64,000 bases of DNA, from contig NZ_JAUSYG010000001.1 in NCBI RefSeq assembly GCF_030816725.1, forward strand, positions 806,001-870,000, in the 5' to 3' direction. This stretch comes from Pseudarthrobacter defluvii. GTDB taxonomy: Bacteria > Actinomycetota > Actinomycetes > Actinomycetales > Micrococcaceae. The position numbers and the translations under genes are program-made. Positions within the stretch are counted from its first letter, which is position 1; the number at the start of each line of letters is the position of its first letter. The notes under the pieces are model-generated. The model had not been told where the DNA came from. It saw only the letters and a program-made list of their open reading frames with translations, and ran no database searches. Shown here in pieces: positions 34,356-43,448 of this stretch.

Positions 34356-35570
34356 TCAGCCGGCCAGTGCCACATGATCGCCCGAAATGCCGGCCGTGGA
34401 CTTGACGCCCAGCAACTGCATGGACCGTACGTACTGTGAGCGCAGGATCTTCACGGCGTGGGCGGCACCGCGCTCGCCGCCGGCCATCAGGCCATAGAGG
34501 TAGGCCCGGCCCACCATCGCAGCATCCGCGCCGAGGCCCACGGCGGCGAGGATGTCGCTGCCGGACATGATCCCACTGTCGATCAGCACCGTGGGCCCGG
34601 CCCCCAGGGCTTCCCGGACCTGGGGGAGGATCCGAAGGATGGTGGGCGAGCGGTCAAGCTGCCGTCCGCCGTGGTTGGAGAGGACAACGCCGTCGCAGCC
34701 CAACTTCACTACCCGTTCGGCATCCCTGACGGTCTGGATGCCCTTGACGAGCAGTTTGTGCGGCCATACCCGCCGCAGCCACTCGATGTCCTCGAACGTC
34801 AGGGCGGGATCGAAGACCTGGTCCGCCACCTCCGCCGAGTTTCCGCCGAAGCCGCGCAGTGATGCGAACTCGATGGGCGGGGTGGTGAGCTTGTCGAACC
34901 ACCAGGACGGGTGCAGGGCCATGTCCGCAAAGGTCTTTGGCGACAGCGTAGGCGGGATGGTCAAGCCGTCCCGCAGCTCCCTGACCCGGGAACCGCCTAC
35001 CTGAGTGTCGACGGTGACCATCAGTACCTCGTAGCCGCTGGCCAGCACACGTTCCAGAAGGCCCTCGGTCTTGCTCCTGTCCTTGGCGATGTAGAGCTGG
35101 AACCAGTTGTTCCCGTCCGGCACCGCTTTGGCAAGGTCCTCCACGGTGGTGGTGCCGACGGTTGAAAGCGTGTAAGGGACGTTGTTCCTGGCGGCGACCC
35201 GGGCCACGGCCTTCTCGCCGTCGTTGTGCATCATCCTCGTATATCCGGTGGGTGCCAGGACCAGGGGGAAGTCGATGGTCCGGCCCAGGAGTTCGGTGGA
35301 CGGGTCCGGGTCCGAGACGTCGCGCAGGACAGCGGGGGAGAACTCCACGTCCCGGTAGGCCTGTCGGCACCGGGCGATGGTGATCTCCTCCTCGGCGGCG
35401 CCGTCCGTGTAGTTGAATACCGCCTTCGGCGTAGTTTTTTGCGCCATCGCCCGAAGGTCGGCGATCGTGAACGCCCGGGCAAGCCTGCGCTGCACGGGAT
35501 CCATCTCGAAGCTGCGGAACTGGAGAAGTTCCCGGATCTCGGACCACTTGGGTATCTGACGGTCCTCCAT
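34356..35570 (-). CDS. FMN-dependent alpha-hydroxy-acid oxidase/dehydrogenase
   Basis: This 404-residue TIM-barrel flavoprotein belongs to the lactate/glycolate/mandelate oxidase family. It has ARAFTIADLRAMAQKTTPKAVFNYTDGAAEEE at the start, LAPTGYTRMMHNDGE for FMN binding, and the active-site SNHGGRQLD with the catalytic His. VLIDSGIMSGSDI and VGRAYLYGLM close the barrel. ATG 35570 is chosen because AAAGGGG lies at a good distance; TTG 35579 is in frame. It is divergent from the MFS gene with two palindromes between. In this locus it may oxidise a 2-hydroxy acid to the 2-keto acid. Confidence 0.87.
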   Translation of the reverse strand: MEDRQIPKWSEIRELLQFRSFEMDPVQRRLARAFTIADLRAMAQKTTPKAVFNYTDGAAEEEITIARCRQAYRDVEFSPAVLRDVSDPDPSTELLGRTIDFPLVLAPTGYTRMMHNDGEKAVARVAARNNVPYTLSTVGTTTVEDLAKAVPDGNNWFQLYIAKDRSKTEGLLERVLASGYEVLMVTVDTQVGGSRVRELRDGLTIPPTLSPKTFADMALHPSWWFDKLTTPPIEFASLRGFGGNSAEVADQVFDPALTFEDIEWLRRVWPHKLLVKGIQTVRDAERVVKLGCDGVVLSNHGGRQLDRSPTILRILPQVREALGAGPTVLIDSGIMSGSDILAAVGLGADAAMVGRAYLYGLMAGGERGAAHAVKILRSQYVRSMQLLGVKSTAGISGDHVALAG

Positions 35571-35589
35571 GCGGAGCAACCCCTTTCAC

Positions 35590-35605
35590 GTTCGAAATTT
35601 AGTAC
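35590..35605 (+). promoter_or_regulatory. Candidate IclR operator, site 2
   Basis: GTTCGAAATTTAGTAC is a near-perfect 16-base palindrome 19 bases upstream of the hydroxy-acid oxidase ATG. It matches sites at 33496 and 35806, where GTTC and GAAC ends flank an AT-rich centre. Confidence 0.65.
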
Positions 35606-35805
35606 AAAGGTCAACTCTCAGGCGACCGCACGTTGGCTCAATGACGCCGTTGAAGCTGGTTTACCCGAGCGATTTTCGCTGATGTGGCGCGCTTTTCAGT
35701 CCATTTTCCCGTCCCCTGCTTGACCGGGGGAGGTGATCTCCCTAGACTCCTTTGTGTTCCCGATCACCCTACCCCAGCAACCGCGTGATCGCTACTTCGA
35801 CCATT

Positions 35806-35821
35806 GTTCTAAATCTCGAAC
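35806..35821 (+). promoter_or_regulatory. Candidate IclR operator, site 3
   Basis: GTTCTAAATCTCGAAC is the same palindrome, 42 bases ahead of the MFS transporter ATG. On the opposite strand it reads GTTCGAGATTTAGAAC, and the following ACAATGG also resembles the flank of site 1. The remainder of 35622-35800 shows no gene. Confidence 0.65.
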
Positions 35822-35863
35822 ACGAAAACACACGAAGCAGTGCGCTTTTCGAAAGGACCCCCA

Positions 35864-37345
35864 ATGTCAACAGTGCCCGGTTCTGCTGCCCCCCGCAGCG
35901 AACGGCTTGTCCTGCGCTCGGCGCAGGACGTCACCGACCTCATCAACAGCGGGAAGCTCCAAAAGGGCAAATCCTTCGCGATCACCCTCATCGCCCTGGG
36001 CGGCATCTTCCTGGATGCCTACGACTTCACGTCAGTAGCCTTCGGCCTGCCGTACATCGCCAAAGACTTCGCCTTGACGCCCGAAATGCTGGCCCTCGTG
36101 TCGGCGTCCATCATGGTGGGCGCCCTCCTCGGATCGGTATTCGGCGGCTACTTCGTGGACAAGCTCGGCCGCTTCAAGGTCTTCATGGCTGACATGGTCT
36201 TCTTCGTCGTGGCCGCGATCGCCTGCGCACTGGCTCCGGACGTGTGGACCCTCATCATTGCCCGCTTCATCATGGGCGTGGGCATCGGCGTCGACTTCCC
36301 GGTGGCCTTCAGCTTCCTTGCCGAATACGCCTCACGGAAGAAGAAGGGCGGCACCGTCTCCCTCTGGCAGCCCATGTGGTACATCGCCGTCGCGTCCACC
36401 TTCGCGCTGCTGATACCCGTGTACTTCCTTTTCCAGAACATGCACTGGTCGGAAAACCAGATGTGGCGGATCGTGGTGGGCTTCGGTGCCGTCCCCGCCA
36501 TCCTAATCATGATCTTCCGCCAGAAGTACATGGCGGAATCCCCGTCCTGGGCCGCGCAAAACCTTGGACTCCATGAAGCTGCCAAGATCCTCAAGCGCAC
36601 CTACAACGTGGACGCCGAGGTGGCTCCGGACGCTGTTGACCCCCGCGCCGAACGCAAGCAGTTCCAGATGACCCTGACCCAGGCCTGGGGCAAGCTCGTC
36701 GGCAAGAAGTACCGGGGCCGCACCGTCCTGTCTGCCGTCATCAACGCCGGCCAGTCCATGGAGTACTACGCTGTCGGCTTCTTCGTCGGCCAGATCGTGC
36801 TCGCAATGCTGCACACCCAGAACGTCATGACCAACATCGTTTCCTCGCTCATCCTCAACCTCTGCTTCGGTGTCACGGGCGGCTTCATCGGTGCCCGGCT
36901 CTCGGGCAAGATCGGCCCGCGCAAGCTTTCGCTGCTGGGGTTCTGCGGCACCTTCGTCTGCATGGTGATTGCCGGCAGCCTCAGCAACGTCCAGGGTGCC
37001 TGGTCCTTCGTGGGTGCCCTCGTCATCGGCCTGCTGATCTTCTGCCACGCAGCTGGCCCCGGGGCCCAGGGAATGACCATGGCCACCATGTCCTACCCGA
37101 CGTCCCTGCGCGGAGCCGGTACCGGATTCACCCAGATCGGCATCCGGCTCGGAGCGATCGCCGGCCTGGTGTTCTGGCCCCTGGCCACGGCAGCCTGGGG
37201 AACCAGGGCGCTGCTGGTACTCGCAGCTGTTCCCGCCATCGCCATCGTGGTGATCCTGGTCAACAAGTGGGACCCGCACGGCCGGGACATCGACGCCGAG
37301 GACTACGAGGCTGAGGTCCCCGCCGTCCTGAGCGGCAACCGCTGA
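35864..37345 (+). CDS. MFS transporter (sugar/organic acid porter)
   Basis: This 493-residue major-facilitator protein has about twelve helices and a central cytoplasmic loop. The signature GGYFVDKLGRFKVF between helices 2 and 3 and RFIMGVGIGVDFPVAFSFLAEYASRKKKG are typical of the sugar-porter/metabolite-proton-symporter group. ATG 35864 follows GAAAGGA. It is the first gene of the MFS-dapA-hydroxyacid dehydrogenase-uxaA unit and probably brings in the sugar acid. Confidence 0.88.
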   Translation: MSTVPGSAAPRSERLVLRSAQDVTDLINSGKLQKGKSFAITLIALGGIFLDAYDFTSVAFGLPYIAKDFALTPEMLALVSASIMVGALLGSVFGGYFVDKLGRFKVFMADMVFFVVAAIACALAPDVWTLIIARFIMGVGIGVDFPVAFSFLAEYASRKKKGGTVSLWQPMWYIAVASTFALLIPVYFLFQNMHWSENQMWRIVVGFGAVPAILIMIFRQKYMAESPSWAAQNLGLHEAAKILKRTYNVDAEVAPDAVDPRAERKQFQMTLTQAWGKLVGKKYRGRTVLSAVINAGQSMEYYAVGFFVGQIVLAMLHTQNVMTNIVSSLILNLCFGVTGGFIGARLSGKIGPRKLSLLGFCGTFVCMVIAGSLSNVQGAWSFVGALVIGLLIFCHAAGPGAQGMTMATMSYPTSLRGAGTGFTQIGIRLGAIAGLVFWPLATAAWGTRALLVLAAVPAIAIVVILVNKWDPHGRDIDAEDYEAEVPAVLSGNR

Positions 37346-37386
37346 TCCCGGTACCGCCACCTCTACGATCTCCAAAGGACAACACT

Positions 37387-38298
37387 ATGAGTGCCATCAC
37401 TGGCGTCATGCCGGTAGCGCCCACCATTTTCACCGACGACGAGGAGCTGGACCTTGACGGCCAGCGCCGGGTGCTGGACTACCTGATGGACGGCAAGTCC
37501 GACGCCGTCTGCATCCTGGCCAACTACTCCGAGCAGTTCTCACTGACGGATGCGGAACGCGAGGCAGTGCTCCGGACCACCATGGAGCACCTGGATGGGC
37601 GGATGCCGGTCTGCGTCACCACCAGCCACTTCAGCTCACGGATCGCCCGGGAACGCAGCCTGCATGCGCAGGAGCTCGGCGCGGAAATGGTCATGCTGAT
37701 GCCCCCGTTCTTCGGCGCCACTATGAAAGTGGACGACGAGGCGGTGGTGGAATACTTCAAGCGCGTGGCTGACGGCCTTGACGTGGACATCATGATCCAG
37801 GACGCGCCCATGAGCACCACCCCCCTTTCCGTGGGACTCCTGGCCCGCATTGCGCGGGAGGTTCCGCAGGTGAAGTACGCCAAAATCGAGATGCCCCAGG
37901 CGGCGGACAAGCTGCGCGCGCTCCGCGCCGCAGCCGGGCCCGCCCTTCCCGGACTGTTCGACGGCGAGGAGGCCATTACGCTCATCCCCGATCTGGAAGC
38001 CGGCGCCCAGGGCACAATGAGCAGCTGCATGGTGCCGGACCAGCTGGGCAGGATCGTGCGGGATTTCCACGCAGGGGAACGGGGCCAGGCCATCCATGCC
38101 TGGGAGGACCTGCTTCCGTTCATCCATTTCGAGAACCGGCAGTGCGGCCTGCGCGCGACGAAAGTCCTGATGAAGGAGGGCAAGATTATCGCCAGCGACA
38201 AGACGCGGCAACCGGTGGGGGAGCTGAATCCGGACACCAGGGCGCAGCTGGTGGAAATGGCCAAACGCAAGGATCCCTTGATTCTCCGCTGGGCATGA
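37387..38298 (+). CDS. Dihydrodipicolinate synthase-family aldolase/dehydratase
   Basis: This 303-residue class I aldolase-fold enzyme of the DapA/NAL family has the Schiff-base lysine, Lys 166 in KYAKIEMP. The family tyrosine of the YNxP motif is replaced: the segment here is IQDAP, so Gln 138 takes its place, and the GTTGE loop is ANYSE. These changes exclude true lysine biosynthesis and fit 2-keto-3-deoxy sugar-acid dehydratases or aldolases. It lies 41 bases after the MFS gene and ahead of a hydroxyacid dehydrogenase. Confidence 0.85.
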   Translation: MSAITGVMPVAPTIFTDDEELDLDGQRRVLDYLMDGKSDAVCILANYSEQFSLTDAEREAVLRTTMEHLDGRMPVCVTTSHFSSRIARERSLHAQELGAEMVMLMPPFFGATMKVDDEAVVEYFKRVADGLDVDIMIQDAPMSTTPLSVGLLARIAREVPQVKYAKIEMPQAADKLRALRAAAGPALPGLFDGEEAITLIPDLEAGAQGTMSSCMVPDQLGRIVRDFHAGERGQAIHAWEDLLPFIHFENRQCGLRATKVLMKEGKIIASDKTRQPVGELNPDTRAQLVEMAKRKDPLILRWA

Positions 38299-38335
38299 GA
38301 ATCAATGATTGGGATCGAGGAGAGGACGGACCAAC

Positions 38336-39301
38336 ATGGTGCGCATACTGATCACGGACTACGAATTTGAGTCGATAAGCCAGGAGCAGGCCGTGGCGGA
38401 CGCCAACGGCGTGGTGCTGGAACGGGCCAACTGCGGGACCGAGGACGACGTCCTGAAGGCTGCGGCGGAGGCGGATGGGCTCATTGTCCAGTACGCCCCC
38501 ATCACCGAACGGGTGCTTCGAAACCTGCCCCGCCTGAAAGCTGTCAGCCGTTACGGGGTGGGTGTGGACACTGTTGACGTGCAGGCCGCCACGGAATGCG
38601 GGGTCGCCGTGTCCAACGTGCCCGATTACGGCGTGGAGGACGTCAGCGACCATGCGATTGCCCTTGCCCTGACGCTGGCGCGGGGCATCCCGGACCTGGA
38701 CCGGGGAGTCCGGTCCGGGCGGAACCTCCTCGACTCGGTCAAACCGCTCCGCCGTTTTTCCTCGCAGACGTTCGGCGTCATCGGGCTGGGACTCATTGGC
38801 GCGGCAACAGCAGCCAAGGCCAAGGCCCTCGGGTTCCGCGCCCTGGGGTACGATCCCCTCCACGCCCCGGGGACCACCACCAAGGAAGGCGTCGAAGTGG
38901 TTTCCTTTGAGGACCTCCTGGCCGCGTCCGACGTCGTATCTTTGCACGTGCCGTTGAACAAGCACACGCACCATTTGATCAACGCAGGCACCTTGGAGCA
39001 GTTCAAGGACGGCGCCACCATCGTCAACACCTGCCGCGGCGGGGTGATTGATACCGAGGCGCTCATTGACGCGCTGAAGACCGGAAGGATCCGGGCTGCC
39101 GGCCTGGACGTTTTTGAGGAAGAACCCCTTCCGCTTAACGGTGCGTTGCTGGATCTCGACCGGGTGGTGCTTACACCGCACACCGCCTGGTACACGGAGG
39201 AATCAAGCGACGAGCTTAAGCGGCGTACCGCTGAGAATGTGGTGGATGCCTGCCTGGGCCGCCGTCCGCGGAACATCGTCAACCCAGAGGTTCTCAACTA
39301 G
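38336..39301 (+). CDS. D-isomer-specific 2-hydroxyacid dehydrogenase
   Basis: This 321-residue NAD(P)-dependent dehydrogenase has the Rossmann motif GVIGLGLIGAATAAKAKALG, the catalytic Arg in NTCRGGVIDTEAL, Glu in DVFEEEPLP and His in TPHTAWYT. The style is close to C-terminal-binding-protein-type and phosphoglycerate-dehydrogenase-type members. ATG 38336 is preferred, with GGAGAGGA upstream; an upstream start at 38309 would overlap that site. It probably interconverts a 2-keto and 2-hydroxy acid in the sugar-acid route. Confidence 0.87.
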   Translation: MVRILITDYEFESISQEQAVADANGVVLERANCGTEDDVLKAAAEADGLIVQYAPITERVLRNLPRLKAVSRYGVGVDTVDVQAATECGVAVSNVPDYGVEDVSDHAIALALTLARGIPDLDRGVRSGRNLLDSVKPLRRFSSQTFGVIGLGLIGAATAAKAKALGFRALGYDPLHAPGTTTKEGVEVVSFEDLLAASDVVSLHVPLNKHTHHLINAGTLEQFKDGATIVNTCRGGVIDTEALIDALKTGRIRAAGLDVFEEEPLPLNGALLDLDRVVLTPHTAWYTEESSDELKRRTAENVVDACLGRRPRNIVNPEVLN

Positions 39302-39351
39302 CCACCCACCTCCGAAAATCCAGCGGAGCGCGTTCGGATAAGAGTAAAGGC

Positions 39352-40932
39352 ATGAACATGAACAATCCCATTGAATTGGTCGCGGATCCCCAGGCCGGCG
39401 TGGATACCGGACTGTTGGTCCTGCATCCCGAGGACAATGTGGGCACTGCCCTCAGCAAGGTTTCCGCCGGAACCCGCGCGTCCTTCAACGGTGGCGACCT
39501 GCTGTGCACGGGGGAGATTCCCGGCGGCCACAAGGTGGCATTGCGTACCATCGAGGCTGATGAACCGGTCAGGAAATACGGCCAAATCATCGGCTTTGCT
39601 GGGCGCGTGATTGAGAAGGGCGAACATGTTCATGTCCACAACGTCGCTTACCGCGAATTCGACCGCGCCGGCCAGGCTGGGACTGCCTTGCGGAAGACGG
39701 AGTTCGTGCCCGAGAACGAGCGCGCAACCTTCCAGGGGTACCGGCGGGCCAACGGCTCCGTCGGTACACGCAACTACGTGGGCATCCTGACCTCGGTCAA
39801 CTGCTCAGCGACGGCGGCGAAACTGATCGCTTCCCGGATCGAAAACAGCGGTGTCCTGGACGGGTATCCCAACGTCGACGGCGTGGTGGCGCTGACGCAT
39901 TCCTCCGGATGCGGCACGGGCGGCGAAGGCAACTACGGCTTCGAGGTCCTGCAGCGGACCCTCCACGGTTATGCAAACCACCCGAACTTCGCCAGCATCC
40001 TGGTGCTGGGCCTCGGTTGCGAAGTAAACCAGATTGCCGGCCTGACCGCCGGCTGGTCCCTGGGCCCGGACAAATCGGTTTCGACCATGACCATCCAGGC
40101 GCAGGGCGGCACCCGGGCCACGGTGGCTGAAGGGGTGCGGCGGATCGAGGAACTCCTTCCCGAAATCAACAAGGCACAGCGGACCCCGGTTCCGGCGTCG
40201 GAACTCATCCTCGCCATGGAGTGCGGTGGTTCCGATGCTTTCTCCGGCATCACGGCCAATCCGGCCCTGGGCGCTGCGGCGGACATCCTCATCAGGCACG
40301 GCGGCACCGCAGTATTTGGTGAAACCACGGAAATCTATGGCGCGGAGCATCTGCTCACGTCACGCGCGGAGTCCCAACGTACCGCGGACAAGCTCATTGA
40401 ACGCGTCCGCTGGTGGGAACAACATGTTGCCGTGGACGGATCATCCATCAACAACAATCCGTCCCCCGGGAACAAAGCCGGCGGACTCACCACCATCCTG
40501 GAAAAGTCCCTCGGGGCGGTGGCGAAGGGCGGAACCACAAACCTGGTTGACGTCGTGGAGTACGCCGAACCGATTACCGCGCACGGCCTCGTTTTCATGG
40601 ATACGCCGGGCTATGACCCGGTCAACGCCACCGGCCTGATTGCCGGTGGCGCGCAGGTCCTCGCCTTCACCACCGGCCGTGGTTCCGCCTTTGGCTGCAA
40701 GCCCACGCCGAGCATCAAGCTCGCGACGAACACGCCGCTTTACGATCGCATGCGGGACGACATCGATGTGAACTGCGGAGCGGTGGCCGACGGCAAGCTG
40801 ACCATCGAGGACATGGGGCAGCAGATCTTCGACCTCATCCTCAGGGTCGCTTCGGGCGAGGAAACCAAGAGCGAACAACTGGGGTACGGGGACAACGAAT
40901 TCGTCCCTTGGCAACTCTCCACTGTTCTCTGA
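39352..40932 (+). CDS. UxaA-family sugar-acid dehydratase (altronate/galactarate type)
   Basis: This 526-residue protein fuses an N-terminal SAF-like domain (about 1-95, with GEIPGGHKVALRTIEADEPVRKYGQIIG and GEHVHVHNV) to the UxaA/GarD catalytic domain (about 115-526). The latter has YVGILTSVNCSATAA, HSSGCGTGGEGNYGFEVL with cysteines for a metal site, and MECGGSDAFSGITANPALG. Full-length fused forms dehydrate altronate or galactarate to a 2-keto-3-deoxy acid. ATG 39352 and 39358 are both plausible. It is the last gene of its unit. Galactarate-like substrate is favoured by the neighbours but unproven. Confidence 0.85.
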   Translation: MNMNNPIELVADPQAGVDTGLLVLHPEDNVGTALSKVSAGTRASFNGGDLLCTGEIPGGHKVALRTIEADEPVRKYGQIIGFAGRVIEKGEHVHVHNVAYREFDRAGQAGTALRKTEFVPENERATFQGYRRANGSVGTRNYVGILTSVNCSATAAKLIASRIENSGVLDGYPNVDGVVALTHSSGCGTGGEGNYGFEVLQRTLHGYANHPNFASILVLGLGCEVNQIAGLTAGWSLGPDKSVSTMTIQAQGGTRATVAEGVRRIEELLPEINKAQRTPVPASELILAMECGGSDAFSGITANPALGAAADILIRHGGTAVFGETTEIYGAEHLLTSRAESQRTADKLIERVRWWEQHVAVDGSSINNNPSPGNKAGGLTTILEKSLGAVAKGGTTNLVDVVEYAEPITAHGLVFMDTPGYDPVNATGLIAGGAQVLAFTTGRGSAFGCKPTPSIKLATNTPLYDRMRDDIDVNCGAVADGKLTIEDMGQQIFDLILRVASGEETKSEQLGYGDNEFVPWQLSTVL

Positions 40933-41171
40933 ACGGAGAAAAGGACCAGCATTGCTTCGACGCAGGAGCCCGTGGCTGTGTTACCGGTCAGCAGGGTTTC
41001 GGTCCGGGTCCTTACTCCTGTGTCGAGTCGCGGATTATTCTCGGACCATGGCGATGCATGATTCTCCAGCGAGGCCTGGTACTGGCAGGAGTCGCGGCCC
41101 GGATCATCCACATCCGGCGTTCCGTCGGCTCCGCCGGGATTTGAGTGCTCCAGCCGGCGCGGTGGCCCGTG
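40933..41171 (+). other. Non-coding gap between convergent genes
   Basis: Right after the UxaA stop, TTCTCTGAACGGAGAA forms a weak hairpin (40925-40940). No gene or clear terminator with a T tract is visible in the rest. Confidence 0.4.
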
Positions 41172-42077
41172 CTATCCCGTTATGACTGGCTTCTTGACCG
41201 TGGCCAGCAAAATGACGCCGGCAACGGCGGTGGCTCCCGACAGAAGGAACAGGACAATCGCCAGCGGCGGTGCTGCATCCGCCTCGCGCAGGATGGTGAT
41301 GCCGATGGCGACGGCAACCAGCGGGTCGATGACGGTCAGGCCGGCGACCACGAGTTCGGGCGTTCCCCGGCTGTGCGCGTTCTGGACCAGGAAGCTCCCG
41401 GCGAGCCCGGCAACGACAAGCCCCGCCAGGCATGTCAGGGACAGCCATTCGAAGTCGCCCTGGAACAGCCGGCCTATTACGGTCTTTGCCAGCGCCGCGA
41501 CAAACCCGAACAGGATCCCGGCGCCGGCGGTGAAGACCACGGCGTGTGAGCGGTGCCGCCACATCAGGTAGGCCGCGGCGACGCAGGCCAGGACCACGGC
41601 GAGGACAATCAGGATGGTGACCAGGTGCCGGTCGCTGATTTCCACGTCCTCCGCGGACAGCGCAGCAACGGCCACGAACACCGCCACGCCGCCAACACAA
41701 AGCGCGACGGCGGTGAGGGCCCGGCGTCCGGGCCGCCTGTGGTTCATGCGGGCGGTGGCGAGTGTGGTCACCACCAGGGCTACGGCGCCGATGGGCTGCA
41801 CCACGATCAGGGGCGAGAACCGGAGGCTGGTGAGCTGGAGCAGGATGGCAGCGCCCAGCATCGCCGTCCCGGCCAGCCATGCCGGTTTCCGGACCAGGGC
41901 GTGAAGGCGTCCACCGCCCATGCTGCCGGCCGGGCGTCCGGACGCAGTCGGCTGGTCTCCCACGGCCCTGTGCTGGAACAGCGTTCCCAGGGCGAGCAGG
42001 ACGGCGCCGGCCGCTGCGATGGGAATCCCCAGCCAGTGGTAGGACGTCAGTGCGGAAACAGCCGCAGCCTGGATCAT
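41172..42077 (-). CDS. DMT-family membrane transporter
   Basis: This 301-residue membrane protein has about nine to ten hydrophobic helices and the twofold pattern of DMT/EamA-type transporters. It contains LVVQPIGAVALVVTTLATARM after helix 3 and the second-half motif LTVIDPLVAVAIGITILRE, also seen in NIPA-like magnesium transporters. There is no soluble domain. It is transcribed alone towards the UxaA gene. Substrate unknown. Confidence 0.72.
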   Translation of the reverse strand: MIQAAAVSALTSYHWLGIPIAAAGAVLLALGTLFQHRAVGDQPTASGRPAGSMGGGRLHALVRKPAWLAGTAMLGAAILLQLTSLRFSPLIVVQPIGAVALVVTTLATARMNHRRPGRRALTAVALCVGGVAVFVAVAALSAEDVEISDRHLVTILIVLAVVLACVAAAYLMWRHRSHAVVFTAGAGILFGFVAALAKTVIGRLFQGDFEWLSLTCLAGLVVAGLAGSFLVQNAHSRGTPELVVAGLTVIDPLVAVAIGITILREADAAPPLAIVLFLLSGATAVAGVILLATVKKPVITG

Positions 42078-42118
42078 GATCAGACCTTACCCACCCCGCG
42101 CCCCGCTTAATTGCCCAT

Positions 42119-42257
42119 CGTAAGTCTTCGGTGTGGAGAAGTTGTTGACTTGGTTTCCGTAAACCGTTGTAGCCGAACGGCGAACAACTGCACCTGGTTG
42201 AAAAGAGCCACCATGGCCCACTCGCAGTTTGACCAGTTCCTCCAAAAATCCGGCTGA
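42119..42257 (+). pseudogene. Remnant of a MAHSQF-type small gene with conserved upstream block
   Basis: GTTGACTTGGTTTCCGTAAA at 42142 matches GTTGACATGGTTTCAGTAAA at 24699, and TTGAAAAGAGCCACCATGG matches the ribosome-site region of the 24966 gene. From ATG 42213 the codons give MAHSQFDQFLQKSG and then stop. The intact paralogue continues to 83 residues. This is a truncated duplicate; a functional 14-residue peptide is less likely. Confidence 0.75.
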
Positions 42258-42275
42258 CCCGCCCCAAGCCGCGCC

Positions 42276-43448
42276 CTACTTGGCGATGCTGCGCAGGATT
42301 TGGTGTGCCACCAGGCGGTCGACGCCGGGAAGCCGGGTTGCGCGGATGACCCACCTGCGCAGCAAGCGCTGGGTGCTGTTCCTGGGCAGGAACGTCGCCG
42401 CGGTCCGCCGTCCCGACTTTTGCGCCAGCTCCACCGCGGGGCGCCACTGCTGCTCGAAGCGCGCCAACGCCGCGCCGATGCCACTGGGCGTGGTGACCGG
42501 TCCCAGGACGTCACCGAGCAGCGCGGCCCCGGCGATGGCCAGCGAACCGCCTTGGCCCGCCAGCAGCGACACGGCGCCGCAGGCGTCACCCACCAGGACT
42601 GTGCGGTCCGTGTGCCAGCGGGGCATGACCACCTGCGCCACGGTGTCGTCATAAGGATGCGCGGGGCACAGGTCAAGGAGCCTGTCCACCGCATCCCCCA
42701 GGCCGGCGAACTCGTTGCGGAGCCGCTGGCGGGCCGTTACTGCCTCTTGCCCCGGTGACACGGCGTCCCGGTAGACCAGGAAGGCAGCCACCTCGTCCTG
42801 GCGGATGCCGTACAGTCCGGCCATCCGGTTGAGCGTGTCGGTGAGGATGAACCGGTCCCGGAAGCGCGCATTCAGGGCCGGATCAGTGACGATGAACGCC
42901 GCGGCCCGCATACCAAGTGGCCGGAGGTAGTCCCTTTCGGGCCCGAAGACGCCGGCGCGCACCTCTGAATGGATGCCGTCGGCACCGATCAGCGCATCGC
43001 CGCTCATTTCCTGGCCGTCCTCGACCACAACGTGCGCGCCATCCCCGTCGGTGCGCGCATTGACCACCCGTGCCCCGTAACGCACCCGCACTCTGCCGGC
43101 CACATCTTCCAGCGCAGCCAGGGCCGCTGTCTCCATGTCCGGGCGCAGCAGGCTCAGGACTTTCCCGCCGGCCAGCTTGGAGAACCGGAGGTAGTCGATG
43201 CTGCAGGTGGTGCGGCCTTCGGTGTCCACGTAGTCGGCGGACTGGATGTGGTAGGCCGCTTTTGCCAGCCGGGAGTACAGCCCGATCCGCTCCGACGCCT
43301 CCACCCCCGGGCCGAAGAAGTCCATCATGTAGCCGTCCGGCCGCGGCGCCCGGGACTTTTCCAGCACCTCAACGTCCCAACCGGCCAGGGCGAGTTGGCG
43401 GGCTGCGACGAGTCCGGCGATGCCGGCGCCGACCACGATGGCCTTCAT
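42276..43448 (-). CDS. FAD-dependent monooxygenase
   Basis: This 390-residue class A flavoprotein monooxygenase/hydroxylase has the N-terminal FAD motif IVVGAGIAGLVAARQLALAGWDVEVLEKS, the middle DG motif ALIGADGIHSEVR, and the GD motif RTVLVGDACGAVSLLAGQGGSLA. ATG 43448 is chosen because the Rossmann motif starts three codons later; longer upstream frames have no support. The gene is alone, convergent with nothing close. The substrate cannot be inferred. Confidence 0.85.
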   Translation of the reverse strand: MKAIVVGAGIAGLVAARQLALAGWDVEVLEKSRAPRPDGYMMDFFGPGVEASERIGLYSRLAKAAYHIQSADYVDTEGRTTCSIDYLRFSKLAGGKVLSLLRPDMETAALAALEDVAGRVRVRYGARVVNARTDGDGAHVVVEDGQEMSGDALIGADGIHSEVRAGVFGPERDYLRPLGMRAAAFIVTDPALNARFRDRFILTDTLNRMAGLYGIRQDEVAAFLVYRDAVSPGQEAVTARQRLRNEFAGLGDAVDRLLDLCPAHPYDDTVAQVVMPRWHTDRTVLVGDACGAVSLLAGQGGSLAIAGAALLGDVLGPVTTPSGIGAALARFEQQWRPAVELAQKSGRRTAATFLPRNSTQRLLRRWVIRATRLPGVDRLVAHQILRSIAK

